Source: Pedobacter terrae
GTDB taxonomy: Bacteria > Bacteroidota > Bacteroidia > Sphingobacteriales > Sphingobacteriaceae
Reading direction: 5' to 3'
Length of the DNA: 64,000 nt
Assembly (NCBI RefSeq): GCF_900100705.1
Contig: NZ_FNCH01000005.1
Location: 216,308 to 280,307, forward strand
Within the stretch, counting starts at the first letter, position 1. Each line of letters opens with the position of its first letter. The notes below the pieces were generated by a model. The model worked only from the letters and a program-made list of their open reading frames with translations. It ran no database searches and was not told the origin of the DNA. Of the stretch, positions 27,781 to 36,081 are shown one piece after another. A program made the position numbers and the translations under genes.

Positions 27781-27859
27781 TCAGGAGTCATTAGTCCGAA
27801 GTCGGAGGTTAAGTTATCTATTTTTTGAATCTTGTCAACGGACCTCGGACTTCCGACCA
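27781..27859. repeat. Hairpin-forming copy of the ribF repeat
   Basis: The left arm TCAGGAGTCATTAGTCCGAA (continuing GTCGGA) and the right arm ACCTCGGACTTCCGACC lie in inverted orientation around about 33 bases. The left arm is the reverse complement of the insert in ribF at 24136-24164. It sits between the antiporter gene and the DUF2157-like gene. Confidence 0.6.
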
Positions 27860-27889
27860 AAAAGCATATCTTCGTGTATAACCTAACCT

Positions 27890-28924
27890 ATGAAAGTTGA
27901 CAGAGAAAAGAGTGAGTTTCTTGATGATATGATTGAGCAATGGCAAAGCGATGGCTTAATTGATAATGAAACAGGCAATAAACTCCGTAAAAGTTATGAA
28001 GCCAAGAACTTCGATTGGTTACGCCTGGCACAGTATGCTTTTTGGGTAGCTTTGGCTTGTGGGTTTATTGCACTGGGATCGCTCCTCATTGATAATTCCA
28101 TTTTAAACTATTTGAAACGGGTTTACAATACGCCAAATATTGTTATTGCCATTGTTTCAGGCGCGTTGGCGGGATGGCTTTACATTTTAGGTTTTCGGCG
28201 CAAAAAGAAACTGGCGCATCTAAAGTTTAGCAATGAGGCTATTGTATTTTCAGCCATTTTACTCACGGCAAATGCCGTCGCTTATTTTGGAAAGGCCTTA
28301 GATAATGGTTCAGGCAATTTCTCTATCCTGATTTTAATATCTGTTTTTATTTATGGGACTTTAGGTTATATTTTCAATTCGCGTTTAATCTGGATTTTTG
28401 CCCTAATCTCCTTAGGCGCTTGGTTTGGCACAGAAACAGGTTATTTAAGCCGTTGGAATTACTATTTCTTTGGGATGAACTATCCCTTGCGTTTTGTCGT
28501 TTTCGGCGCTTTATTAACCGCAGCATCGTTCATGATGAAGGCTTTCCCCAAAACAAAAAATTTCTTTCAGGTTACCTATATAGCTGGGATGGTTTATTTG
28601 TTTATATCACTTTGGGCCTTATCGGTGTTTGGCAATTTTGCGAGTCTTGAAGAATGGTATCAGGTTAGGCAATTAAGTTTGTTTTACTGGGCATTAATTT
28701 CTGCAGCCATTTGTGTAGCCAGTACGCTATTTGGCTTAAAATACCATGATGATATTGCCCGCGAATTTGGAATCACTTTTCTATTTATCAATCTCTATAC
28801 ACGATATTTTGAATATTTTTGGGACAGTTGGCATAAAGCCCTATTCTTTTCTGTACTTGCAGCCTCGTTTTGGCTGATTGGCAGAAAAGCAGAGAAAATC
28901 TGGAATGTGGAGTTTTTGAAGTAA
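27890..28924 (+). CDS. Multi-span membrane protein, DUF2157-like
   Basis: The 344 residues start with a soluble helical segment (about 1-40, EQWQSDGLIDNETGNKLRKSYE), in the manner of the short N-terminal helix-pair of DUF2157 proteins. About nine hydrophobic helices from residue 45 to the end follow. No catalytic motif is visible. The family assignment rests on layout and should be taken as provisional. The flanking genes (antiporter, nuclease) give no functional hint. Confidence 0.7.
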   Translation: MKVDREKSEFLDDMIEQWQSDGLIDNETGNKLRKSYEAKNFDWLRLAQYAFWVALACGFIALGSLLIDNSILNYLKRVYNTPNIVIAIVSGALAGWLYILGFRRKKKLAHLKFSNEAIVFSAILLTANAVAYFGKALDNGSGNFSILILISVFIYGTLGYIFNSRLIWIFALISLGAWFGTETGYLSRWNYYFFGMNYPLRFVVFGALLTAASFMMKAFPKTKNFFQVTYIAGMVYLFISLWALSVFGNFASLEEWYQVRQLSLFYWALISAAICVASTLFGLKYHDDIAREFGITFLFINLYTRYFEYFWDSWHKALFFSVLAASFWLIGRKAEKIWNVEFLK

Positions 28925-28981
28925 TCTTAAAAACTAATTCATTTGATAAAATGCTAATTTATACATTCTATTGATGTAAAA

Positions 28982-30040
28982 ATGCAAGTTGAAAAGCAAA
29001 ATTTATATACTAAAGTAATTGAACTGCTTAACCGAGCGAGGCAAAATGTAGTACAAACCATTAATAATACAATGGCTATGACCTACTTCGAAATCGGCAA
29101 GATGATTGTTGAAGAGGAACAGGACGGCAAAGAAAAAGCTGAATATGGCAAACAAATTTTGAGAGAGCTTTCAGAAAGGCTAGTTTCAGAGTTTGGCAAA
29201 GGTTTTTCTGAAACAAATTTAAAACAAATGAGGTATTTTTACCTTACCTATTCAATTCGTCAGACAGTGTCTGACGAATTCGAAAATAATGAAATTCTAG
29301 AAACATCTCCTAAAACTTCAGATTCAATTCAGCAGACAATGCCTGCGCAATTCAAACTTACATGGTCTCACTACCTTAAGTTAATGAGAATAACCGATGT
29401 AAACGAACGTAATTTTTATGAAATAGAAGCAATAAAAAATAACTGGAGTCTGAGGGAGCTACAACGTCAATTCGATTCAGCATTATATACGCGCCTGGCG
29501 TTAAGTAAAAATAAAGAAGAAGTATTATCTCTTGGTCAAAAAGGGCAGATTATTGAAAAAAGCAAGGACTTAATAAAAGACCCTTATGTACTAGAATTTT
29601 TAGGCTTGCCTGAACAAAATTTTTATTCAGAAAGTGAGTTAGAGCAAAAATTAATTGATAAACTGGAACATTTTTTATTGGAATTAGGTAATGGGTTCAC
29701 CTTTGTAGCCCGTCAAAAAAGAATAACTTTTGAAGAAAGGCATTTCAAAATAGACTTAGTTTTCTACAACCGTATTTTAAAATGTTTTGTACTTATTGAT
29801 TTAAAAATCGGAGAACTCAAACATCAGGATATTGGCCAGATGCAGATGTATGTAAACTATTTTGACAGAGAAGTAAAACTTGAGGATGAAAACAAAACCA
29901 TCGGTATTATCCTTTGCCAGGATAAAAGTGAATCTGTGGTAAGATATACACTTCCTGAAAACAATGAACAAATTTTTGCAAGTAAGTATTTAACTGTTTT
30001 ACCTAGCGAAAAGGATTTCATCAAAATCATCGAGAATTAA
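28982..30040 (+). CDS. PDDEXK nuclease-domain protein of the YhcG/DUF1016 type
   Basis: The 352-residue protein has an N-terminal DUF1016_N helical domain (about 10-165; VVQTINNTMAMTYFEIGKMI). The C-terminal PDDEXK nuclease core (about 215-345) has FKIDLVFYNR followed by CFVLIDLKIGELKHQDIGQM, giving the D...D-x-K catalytic pattern, and GIILCQDKSE. Family knowledge: YhcG-like proteins are accessory, scattered by transfer, and linked to mobile elements or defence. The gene stands outside any restriction system here. It ends five bases before yjbQ. Confidence 0.9.
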   Translation: MQVEKQNLYTKVIELLNRARQNVVQTINNTMAMTYFEIGKMIVEEEQDGKEKAEYGKQILRELSERLVSEFGKGFSETNLKQMRYFYLTYSIRQTVSDEFENNEILETSPKTSDSIQQTMPAQFKLTWSHYLKLMRITDVNERNFYEIEAIKNNWSLRELQRQFDSALYTRLALSKNKEEVLSLGQKGQIIEKSKDLIKDPYVLEFLGLPEQNFYSESELEQKLIDKLEHFLLELGNGFTFVARQKRITFEERHFKIDLVFYNRILKCFVLIDLKIGELKHQDIGQMQMYVNYFDREVKLEDENKTIGIILCQDKSESVVRYTLPENNEQIFASKYLTVLPSEKDFIKIIEN

Positions 30041-30045
30041 TTCAA

Positions 30046-30468
30046 ATGAAAATATTTCAACAAGCCTTAGCCCTTAGAGAACGTAGAAGAGGTTTCCATA
30101 TCATTACCAATGAGGTTGAAGATGCACTGGCACAAATTAATGAGATTAATATTGGAATTTGCCAGGTTTTTATACAACATACTTCTGCTTCCCTTACGAT
30201 TAACGAAAATGCCGATCCAACTGTACGTATAGATTTTGAGATGTTTTTTAATAAAACGGTTAAGGAAAACGACCCCAATTATGAGCACGACTATGAAGGA
30301 TCTGACGATATGCCTGCACATTTAAAATCTGCACTTTTGGGTAGCTCCGTAACTATCCCGATCAGAAATGGCAGGTTGGCACTTGGTACCTGGCAAGGTA
30401 TTTACCTTTGTGAACATCGCAATCATGGCGGACAAAGAAGGTTGATTATTACTGCCTGGGGAGAATAA
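30046..30468 (+). CDS. YjbQ/UPF0047-family protein
   Basis: The 140-residue single-domain protein matches the YjbQ family: an early FQQALALRERRRGFHIITNEV strand-helix, the conserved IQHTSASLTINENADP (about 42-57), and a C-terminal GTWQGIYLCEHRNHGGQRRL with the conserved His residues thought to hold a metal or phosphate. E. coli YjbQ has a weak thiamine-phosphate synthase activity, while the physiological role is unsettled. It follows the nuclease gene after five bases and is convergent with yihY copy 2 (two-base gap). Confidence 0.92.
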   Translation: MKIFQQALALRERRRGFHIITNEVEDALAQINEINIGICQVFIQHTSASLTINENADPTVRIDFEMFFNKTVKENDPNYEHDYEGSDDMPAHLKSALLGSSVTIPIRNGRLALGTWQGIYLCEHRNHGGQRRLIITAWGE

Positions 30469-30470
30469 AT

Positions 30471-31439
30471 TTATGCTTTCTCCACTTCTTCTTTAATTTC
30501 TGGGTGATTATCCTGAATAGATTTACCATCGGATTCTACTTCAATTTCTTTTGTAGTAACGGCATAATGTGAAGGATAAATCTCTGATCCGAAAGCAACT
30601 GCATAAGCCTTGGTAAATTCTGCACCAAAATATAAAATGATTGAAGAATAGTAAGTCCATAACAGCACAACCACTAATGAGCCTGTTGCACCATAAGTTC
30701 CCCCAACATTGCTTTGCCCAATATAAATTGAAATGGCAAATTTACCGATCATAAACAATATAGCAGTAACTATTGCTCCCGCAATTACATCACGCCATTT
30801 GATAATCGCATCTGGCAATACCTTAAATATTACACCAAATATCAATGAAATAACCGCCAGGGTTACAATCTGGTTGACGATGTAAAATACAATAACAGAT
30901 ACTTCTGCAAATCTGGCCTGTAAACGACCGCTAAAAGCATCTAATACCGAAGTAACAGCTAGTGAAACTAATAGTACGAACCCCAGGCTAATAATCACCG
31001 AAAAAGACAAAAAACGGTTCTGCAACATTTTCACCCAGCCTCTTTTAGGTTTGGGTTTTAATCCCCAAATGGTATTGATAGAATCCTGAATATCGCCAAA
31101 AACAGTAGTTGAACCGATTAGCAGGGTAATGATACCAATAATTAAAGCAATAGTGCTTTTTCCATCCAAATAAGCATTTTTGATCAACTGTTGTAAGGAA
31201 CCAGCCGATTCCCTACCTAAAAACCCTTCGAGTTGAGCATAAACCTGTCCTTCTGCTATTTCTCTTCCTAAAAATATGCCACACAAAGAAATAATTACCA
31301 CCAGTAATGGCGCCATTGAAAACACGGTATAATAGGCTAACGAGCCACTAAGTTTCGTTACCTTATGATTATTAAATCCTGTAAACGACGCTTTCAAAAC
31401 GCCCCATATTCCTTTTAAAGTGATTTTCCGCTTTTCCAT
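30471..31439 (-). CDS. YihY/BrkB-family inner-membrane protein, copy 2
   Basis: The 322-residue protein has six hydrophobic segments and the family motifs LSGSLAYYTVFSMAPLLVV and YYSSIILYFGAEFTKAYA. It is clearly paralogous to the copy at 1416-2438: the motifs, length and helix order agree, and both have the D-I-Q-D-S-I-N-x-I-W segment. The cytosolic tail differs. Function is unknown as for the family. It is convergent with yjbQ, and their stop codons are two bases apart with no room for a separate terminator. Confidence 0.9.
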   Translation of the reverse strand: MEKRKITLKGIWGVLKASFTGFNNHKVTKLSGSLAYYTVFSMAPLLVVIISLCGIFLGREIAEGQVYAQLEGFLGRESAGSLQQLIKNAYLDGKSTIALIIGIITLLIGSTTVFGDIQDSINTIWGLKPKPKRGWVKMLQNRFLSFSVIISLGFVLLVSLAVTSVLDAFSGRLQARFAEVSVIVFYIVNQIVTLAVISLIFGVIFKVLPDAIIKWRDVIAGAIVTAILFMIGKFAISIYIGQSNVGGTYGATGSLVVVLLWTYYSSIILYFGAEFTKAYAVAFGSEIYPSHYAVTTKEIEVESDGKSIQDNHPEIKEEVEKA

Positions 31440-31536
31440 AACTATTTTTAGATGAGATACTCTAAATTTAAACCGCTTGTTTTTTGAATTGTTTGTGAAT
31501 TCTTAACAAAGAAGAATATTAAGAAAACTGGACGCA

Positions 31537-31565
31537 CAAAAAAAGCTCCTGGTTTTGACAGGAGC
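31537..31565 (-). terminator. Rho-independent terminator of the hydrolase gene
   Basis: On the minus strand GCTCCTG and CAGGAGC form a 7-bp stem around seven bases, followed by seven T (A run 31538-31544). It lies 23 bases beyond the stop codon at 31588. Confidence 0.85.
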
Positions 31566-31587
31566 CTTACTTCGTGCGATAATTATA

Positions 31588-32907
31588 TTATTTGGACTTA
31601 ATCCATGATGCAAGATCGTTCACCAATGTTTCGGATACGCTTACCGCTGCCTGATACTGAGCCATAGTACCCTTTTCAGTTTGGGAACTTAACAGGTGGT
31701 TTAAATCCGGATAAAATTTAAGTAGCACATTTTTCTTTTTACCTAAAGCATCATTCCATAAATCAAAATCTACTTTACCTACCTGAAAATCATTACCCCC
31801 CTGCAGTATATAAATTTTAGGTTTCGAAAGGCTTTTAGCTACAGTAACCTGATTGTAGCTATTTAAATCTGCCCAGTATTTTGCCGGCAATCCTAAAATG
31901 ATAGAATCCGGCTTTATCGTAGTTCCCAACTGCGAAATTCTGCTTTTATCAATTTCCACAGCAGCATCTGCCAATTGTTTCTTAAAAGCAGCGGTTGTGT
32001 CATTAGCCTGATCGAACATATATTTATTCTGATCAACAATAATATCGGTTAATTTTCTTGCAGGTGTTGCCGCCAAAATAATCCCTGCCAAATCTGGTGT
32101 TATGGTTGCTATTCTAGGAGCTAACATTCCACCTAAACTATGACCGAATACATAAACAGCTTTTGGATTGGCTCCAGCGACTGTTTTTGCAAGCGTTATA
32201 GCTGCAGCTGCATCATCCAGCACCTCTTCTTTTACGGTGAAAGCTTTGTTAAATTCGTTAGGATAGATTAAAGTTCTTTTTACGTATCGAACGGAGGCAA
32301 TTCCCTTAGAAGCTAAGCCGCCGGCAATATCTTTAAAAGGCTTATTCGCACCAATGGTTTCATCCATATCGGCAGGTCCGGAGCCATGCACAAAAACCAC
32401 AATAGGAAAGTTTTTAACATTTTTTGGCGTGGTAATAATAGCCGCTAATTGTTTTCCTGCCGGACCAATATATACTGATTTTTCTTGGTATAAACTGGTA
32501 TCTACATAGGTCGGTTTTAGATAAGAGGAAGTTTTTCTGGAGGGTGCCAGAAATATTCCGACAATTTTCTGTTGTTTATTAAAACCTAAAATAAAGTTCT
32601 GATCACCGTTGGCAAACTTACCTTCAACCGTTACAGCAAAAAAATCGCCCTGCGCTTTACTTTGAATGGCATCCAATGATTCTGCCTTTCCATATTTGGT
32701 TCCAATGTCACCCCAAAGTTTCTGTAAATTTTCTTCTGTTAATTTCGTTTTTAAAGTATCGTCAAAGAAAGCATGTGCATCTTTAAATTTTTCTTCCTGT
32801 AGCAGTTTAAAAAAGTCGTTTGCGCCGTTGAACAGCTGGATCACATTCTGAGAAAATGCAGTGGTTGTAAATAATAAAGCAATTATGAATAAAAGGCTCT
32901 TTTTCAT
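31588..32907 (-). CDS. Secreted alpha/beta-hydrolase with N-terminal DUF3887-like domain
   Basis: The 439-residue protein has a signal peptide (MKKSLLFIIALLFTTTAFSQ). An N-terminal DUF3887-like domain (about 25-115) carries ADHAFF-type DAHAFFDDTLKTKL and the VTVEGKFANGDQNFILGFN strands. The alpha/beta-hydrolase domain (about 125-439) has the oxyanion-side VVFVHGSGPADMDE, the nucleophile elbow GHSLGG (Ser), and a late catalytic His in PDLNHLL. It probably acts in the periplasm as an esterase or peptidase-like hydrolase; the substrate is unknown. It is monocistronic. Confidence 0.88.
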   Translation of the reverse strand: MKKSLLFIIALLFTTTAFSQNVIQLFNGANDFFKLLQEEKFKDAHAFFDDTLKTKLTEENLQKLWGDIGTKYGKAESLDAIQSKAQGDFFAVTVEGKFANGDQNFILGFNKQQKIVGIFLAPSRKTSSYLKPTYVDTSLYQEKSVYIGPAGKQLAAIITTPKNVKNFPIVVFVHGSGPADMDETIGANKPFKDIAGGLASKGIASVRYVKRTLIYPNEFNKAFTVKEEVLDDAAAAITLAKTVAGANPKAVYVFGHSLGGMLAPRIATITPDLAGIILAATPARKLTDIIVDQNKYMFDQANDTTAAFKKQLADAAVEIDKSRISQLGTTIKPDSIILGLPAKYWADLNSYNQVTVAKSLSKPKIYILQGGNDFQVGKVDFDLWNDALGKKKNVLLKFYPDLNHLLSSQTEKGTMAQYQAAVSVSETLVNDLASWIKSK

Positions 32908-33063
32908 TCGTATATTTTGTTTAATGGTAATGAGGCATCATGATTATCCTTGTCAGAATTTAAAAATCATGATCGTTTCATGTATTGTGTTTGGTTGTTT
33001 ACAATACCCAAAGTTAACAATATTTGGTTCTGAAAAGCCTTTAACTAAACAAGCCGTTTGGTT

Positions 33064-33442
33064 TTAACTAATTTTAACATTTGACATCAGTTTCTTCCAT
33101 AAAATACACGGGATAAACATCATGATAACGCAATAACAGGAGGAATTAAAAGCGAAATGCCATCACCAATAAATACCCTGGAGGCAAATGCACCAATAAA
33201 ATTAATGGCAAAGCCTGCATAAGCCCATTCCTTAACCGTCTTAAATTTATTTTGAAGAATGTCAACTGCCCCTAGCAGCTTTGCAATTCCCACCATGATC
33301 AGCAGTACATCGGATACCCCAGATGTTAATACCCCCTTACCAACCTCCTGTTGTGTTATTCCACCAAAACCATCCATAATCATTATTTAAGCGAAAATAA
33401 CGGTTGCAATCCAATACCAAATTGTTACTGTTTCATATTCAT
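33064..33442 (-). pseudogene. DoxX-like membrane protein gene, degraded
   Basis: Pieces of a DoxX-like protein lie in order but in different frames. ATG 33442 gives MNMKQ then a stop; one frame over is VTIWYWIATVIFA, a TAA, then IMIMDGFGGITQQEVGKG. HLGYPMY (the family's conserved motif) is present only in another frame, followed by LLIMVGIAKLLGAVDIL and KEWAYAGFAINFIGAF. The end FIPCILWKKL is again out of frame after PPVIALS-stop. At least one nonsense change and several indels are therefore needed. An 87-codon open frame inside it (33120-33383) is not likely to be functional. DoxX-like proteins are small four-helix membrane proteins. Confidence 0.65.
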
Positions 33443-33596
33443 CTGCTTTTGTATACCGACACCAAATCGTTTAGGGATATTTTAAAACAATAACAGGTTT
33501 AACACCTATTGAGTATCGGAATAAATACCATAAAGCTATTCCTGTTTTACAGGTTTAACCACATTTTTTAAAAAAACAAAAAAAAATAAGGCTGCA

Positions 33597-33691
33597 CACA
33601 ATATATTCTATTTACAGCGTTTATGTATGTGAGAGCGTTAATTTAGATGACGGGGATACTGCCTGAGGGTGGAATCCCCGTTTCTTTTTTA
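33597..33691 (+). ncRNA. Candidate structured RNA element, copy 1 of 3 (diverged)
   Basis: The 95-base block shares GCGTTTATGTAT, GAGAGCGTTAATTTAGATGA and a terminal hairpin with T run with copies at 35234-35330 and 35577-35673. Here the stem is ACGGGGAT/ATCCCCGT (33650-33657 with 33674-33681). In the other copies it is ATGGGGAT/ATCCCCAT, so one C-G pair has become T-A with pairing preserved. The hairpin runs into TTTCTTTTTT, as a rho-independent terminator would. It could be a small RNA gene, a terminator cassette or the end of a non-autonomous element; nothing in the sequence fixes which. Confidence 0.5.
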
Positions 33692-33759
33692 AGCAGAGGG
33701 CTAGATGCACGGAGCAGCGCCAATGGCGATCAGATCCTCAAGCTCCTCGTGCGCTGCTT
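33691..33759. repeat. GC-rich nested inverted repeat (branched structure)
   Basis: Three nested stems can form: AAGCAG/CTGCTT (33691-33696 with 33754-33759), GCACGGAGC paired with GCTCC-TC-GTGC (33707-33715 with 33742-33752), and CGCC/GGCG around AAT (33718-33728). Its GC content is far above the surrounding DNA. Confidence 0.5.
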
Positions 33760-33768
33760 ACTAAGCAC

Positions 33769-33802
33769 AAAAAAGGGACATTGTTCAAAAATGTCCCTTT
33801 TT
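33769..33802. terminator. Bidirectional terminator, serves the LiaF-like gene
   Basis: AAAAAAGGGACAT (33769-33781) pairs with ATGTCCCTTTTT (33791-33802) around nine bases, with T runs on both strands. It lies 26 bases downstream of the stop codon at 33828 on the minus strand. Confidence 0.85.
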
Positions 33803-33827
33803 AAGATATATGATGGAGTTAAGAATT

Positions 33828-34217
33828 TTAGCTTTCTTTATCGGTAAAATCAACTGGTTTCTTCTCAAAATACTGATCGAAGTTTTGAACTTTTTTAGGC
33901 TTTAAGATTATATATAAGCCTAAGCTGATCAATACCATTGGAATGCTAATCCTAAACAGATCAAAATCAAATAGGTTTATCGCTTTAAAAGTAAATAAGC
34001 CTCCAATAATAGTCAATGCTAACCAACCGCTTCCTTTAAAGTCTTTACGGTAACCCATCCACAAACCAATACCTAACATAATGGTGTGCCATCTCAAGAT
34101 CCAATATGGAACATCTATTCCTGAGTTTCTTAATAAGAATACCGAACCGATGGCAATGATTAAAATGCCTAGACCAACTTGTTTATCTGCGTGATTTTTT
34201 TTGATTAAATTTTCCAT
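33828..34217 (-). CDS. Small membrane protein with LiaF/DUF5668-like transmembrane domain
   Basis: The 129 residues hold four hydrophobic segments (about 14-31, 40-54, 62-78 and 90-106) and the pattern GLGILIIAIGSVFLLRNSGI, typical of the N-terminal transmembrane unit found in LiaF-like and DUF5668 proteins of Bacteroidota. The C-terminal sensor part of LiaF is absent. A short charged tail follows. No PadR, PspC or two-component gene is adjacent, so an envelope-stress role is only suggested by the family. Confidence 0.7.
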   Translation of the reverse strand: MENLIKKNHADKQVGLGILIIAIGSVFLLRNSGIDVPYWILRWHTIMLGIGLWMGYRKDFKGSGWLALTIIGGLFTFKAINLFDFDLFRISIPMVLISLGLYIILKPKKVQNFDQYFEKKPVDFTDKES

Positions 34218-34483
34218 GACCGTTTGTTTTATGAATCAAATGTATCACGAATACCAATGCTGGAGAATGGTTTTTCCCTTAGTTATGATGTTTTATCGGT
34301 GAGTGAAATAAAACTGTCGGTAAAAATTTTTGGGAAATTTGCAAGAAGGGAATTTTTATCGGTGAAATTTTTGATAAGTCTGAAGCCGGCAGTCGGGAGT
34401 CCGAAGTAGATAGGTCAATTTAAAAAATGTATGAATGAAAAAATTTCCAATAAACCAATGACTAATGAACAGCTTAACTAATG
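34218..34483. other. Intergenic region with a fragment of the dispersed repeat
   Basis: The only recognisable item is GTCGGGAGTCCGAAGT at 34392-34407, sharing 12-13 bases with the repeat in ribF (24136-24164) and at 27781-27859. Simple direct repeats such as ATCGGTGA (34294 and 34356) are also present. No gene is supported. Confidence 0.5.
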
Positions 34484-35173
34484 TTATTCAAAAATTATAA
34501 TATCTGCCCCATCACTCATGATTACTTTTGAAGTCATATTAACGAATAAGCCATGCGCCAGTAATCCGTTAATCTGATTTAGATCAGAAGCTAATTTAGC
34601 GGGATCATCAATAAGTCCAAAATCAGCATCTATAATCACGTTTCCATTGTCGGTAATAAATGTTTGGCTTTCTACAGTTCTTAATATACCCTTTCCGCTA
34701 AGTTTGGTAATTTGATCAAATACATATTGATAAGCTAACGGAACTACCTCAACAGGGACTGTAAAAGCGCCTAATTCTTTAACTTTTTTTGAAGCATCGG
34801 TAATGATGATTGCATTTTTACTCAATGAAGCAATTATTTTCTCTCTAAAAAGTGCTCCGCCCCCGCCTTTAATCAGATCAAGCGATGCTGTAAATTCATC
34901 AGCACCATCAATACTGATATCAATTTGGCTTAGGCGTCCAAGGTCGAGAATTTCAATGCCTAACGATTTCGCAAGTTCTTCTGTTCGAATAGAACTTGCA
35001 GCTGCTTTGATTTGAAGTCCGGTTTTGACAAGTTTCCCCAATTCAATAATAGCAAAGGTTGTGGTAGAACCCGTGCCTAAGCCAACTACATCGCCATCTT
35101 TCACAAATTTTACCGCAGCCTGGGCAGCTGCTAATTTCTCTGCATCTTGTTGAGTTTTATCTGTAGTAGCCAT
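34484..35173 (-). CDS. rpiA: Ribose-5-phosphate isomerase A
   Basis: Interconverts ribose 5-phosphate and ribulose 5-phosphate in the pentose phosphate pathway. The 229-residue protein shows GLGTGSTTTFAI (phosphate-binding, about 32-43), SIDGADEF (catalytic Asp pair, about 87-94) and KGGGGALFREKI with the general-base Glu. The length and motif spacing are those of RpiA. It is preceded by the duplicated repeat block (35.2-35.9 kb) and is probably monocistronic. Confidence 0.95.
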   Translation of the reverse strand: MATTDKTQQDAEKLAAAQAAVKFVKDGDVVGLGTGSTTTFAIIELGKLVKTGLQIKAAASSIRTEELAKSLGIEILDLGRLSQIDISIDGADEFTASLDLIKGGGGALFREKIIASLSKNAIIITDASKKVKELGAFTVPVEVVPLAYQYVFDQITKLSGKGILRTVESQTFITDNGNVIIDADFGLIDDPAKLASDLNQINGLLAHGLFVNMTSKVIMSDGADIIIFE

Positions 35174-35233
35174 AAAGTAAAAATAGGTTTAATTGATAAA
35201 CATCCAAAAATGAAAAAAATTTTACAGCTGATG

Positions 35234-35522
35234 CAATAAATCGTTTTTATAGCGTTTATGTATATGAGAGCGTTAATTTAGATGATGGGGATTCTGCAAT
35301 AGTGGAATCCCCATTTCTTTTTTAGGCGTTATAACCACACTGTCAATCCTGAGGGATAATTTATTTTATAAAAATCAATATAAATGGACAGATGGATAAA
35401 GAAAGTGAATGGTCTTGAAGTATCGTCATTTCGATCGCAGTGCCTGCCCGTACTGGCGGGGACAAATCTTTTTACATAGTTCAAAGATTTCTCCATTTCG
35501 CTGCGCTTCAGTCGAAATGACG
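35234..35522. repeat. Direct duplication, copy A (contains structured element copy 2 and a CGTCAT repeat)
   Basis: It matches 35577-35865 at a constant offset of 343 bases with only a few substitutions (for example GGGGACAAAT versus GGGGAGAAAT and CGCTGCGC versus CGCTACGC). The first ~95 bases are the hairpin element, with a perfect 10-bp stem ATGGGGATTC/GAATCCCCAT (35285-35314). The last ~99 bases (35424-35522) are a CGTCATTTCGA...TCGAAATGACG palindromic repeat. Confidence 0.9.
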
Positions 35523-35576
35523 ACAACGAGCAACAACCTAGCGCACAATTAAATCGAAAAAAAATTGCTCCAAACA

Positions 35577-35865
35577 CAATAAATCGTTTTTACAGCGTTT
35601 ATGTATATGAGAGCGTTAATTTAGATGATGGGGATTCTGCAATAGTGGAATCCCCATTTCTTTTTTAGGCGTTATAACCACACTGTCAATCCTAAGGGAT
35701 AATTTATTTTATAAAAATCAATATAAATGGACAGATGGATAAAGAAAGTGAATGGTCTTGAAGTATCGTCATTTCGATCGCAGTGCCTGCCCGTACTGGC
35801 GGGGAGAAATCTTTTTACATAGTTCAAAGATTTCTCCATTTCGCTACGCTTCAGTCGAAATGACG
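35577..35865. repeat. Direct duplication, copy B
   Basis: Copy of 35234-35522. It carries structured element copy 3 (hairpin 35628-35657) and the CGTCAT-family palindrome at 35767-35865. The 54 bases between the copies are unique. The start TACAGCGTT of this copy agrees with copy 1 at 33.6 kb better than copy A (TATAGCGTT), so B may be the older one. Confidence 0.9.
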
Positions 35866-36036
35866 GCGTTTTTTTTAATCTGTCATTGATAGCGTAGTCG
35901 AAGGATCTTTTCATTTAATAGACCCTGAAATAAATTTAATCGTAGCTTTCCGCTTCGCTACAGGTCAGGGTGACGCTTCAATTAAAAATTTCTCCTCATC
36001 TCCTCCCACACCAACACACCTCATTTTCTTATAAAA

Positions 36037-36067
36037 CAAAAAACGGCTGGCATTTCTACCAACCGTT
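36037..36067 (-). terminator. Rho-independent terminator of the sugar-oxidation operon
   Basis: On the minus strand AACGGTTGG pairs with CCAGCCGTT (one G-T wobble) and is followed by a T run. It lies directly after the stop codon at 36082. Confidence 0.8.
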
Positions 36068-36081
36068 CCCTAACAATCAAC

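Larger units (their letters stand above)
33443..33827. other. Repeat- and hairpin-rich intergenic region
   Basis: From left to right: an A-rich tract, a structured 95-base element (33597-33691) that recurs twice near 35.3 and 35.6 kb, a GC-rich nested inverted repeat (33691-33759), and a terminator (33769-33802). No protein gene is supported. Confidence 0.6.
35174..36081. other. Large intergenic region with a 289-base direct duplication
   Basis: It consists mainly of two nearly identical copies of a block (35234-35522 and 35577-35865) and a third, degraded CGTCAT-family fragment around 35880-35975. It ends with the terminator of the cytochrome gene. Open frames of about 80 codons in each copy are mirror images of the repeat and are not credible genes. 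Confidence 0.75.

Noticed and set aside
33120..33383. An 87-codon minus-strand open frame as a functional DoxX-like gene
   Set aside because: It lacks the first and last helices, and the conserved HLGYP motif is in another frame; it is better read as part of a pseudogene.
33647..33847. Plus-strand 66-codon frame across the hairpins at 33.7 kb
   Set aside because: It covers a T-run hairpin, a GC-rich inverted repeat and a terminator, and its protein has no sensible composition.
35236..35250. ATAAATCGTTTTTA in the duplicated block as another LacI operator
   Set aside because: It lacks the palindromic right half, and copy 1 of the element does not conserve it; it is part of the repeat.
35329..35914. 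Two ~80-codon minus-strand frames in the duplicated block, alike in sequence
   Set aside because: They lie over the repeat itself, including its CGTCAT palindrome. Their similarity comes from the DNA duplication, not from coding conservation.
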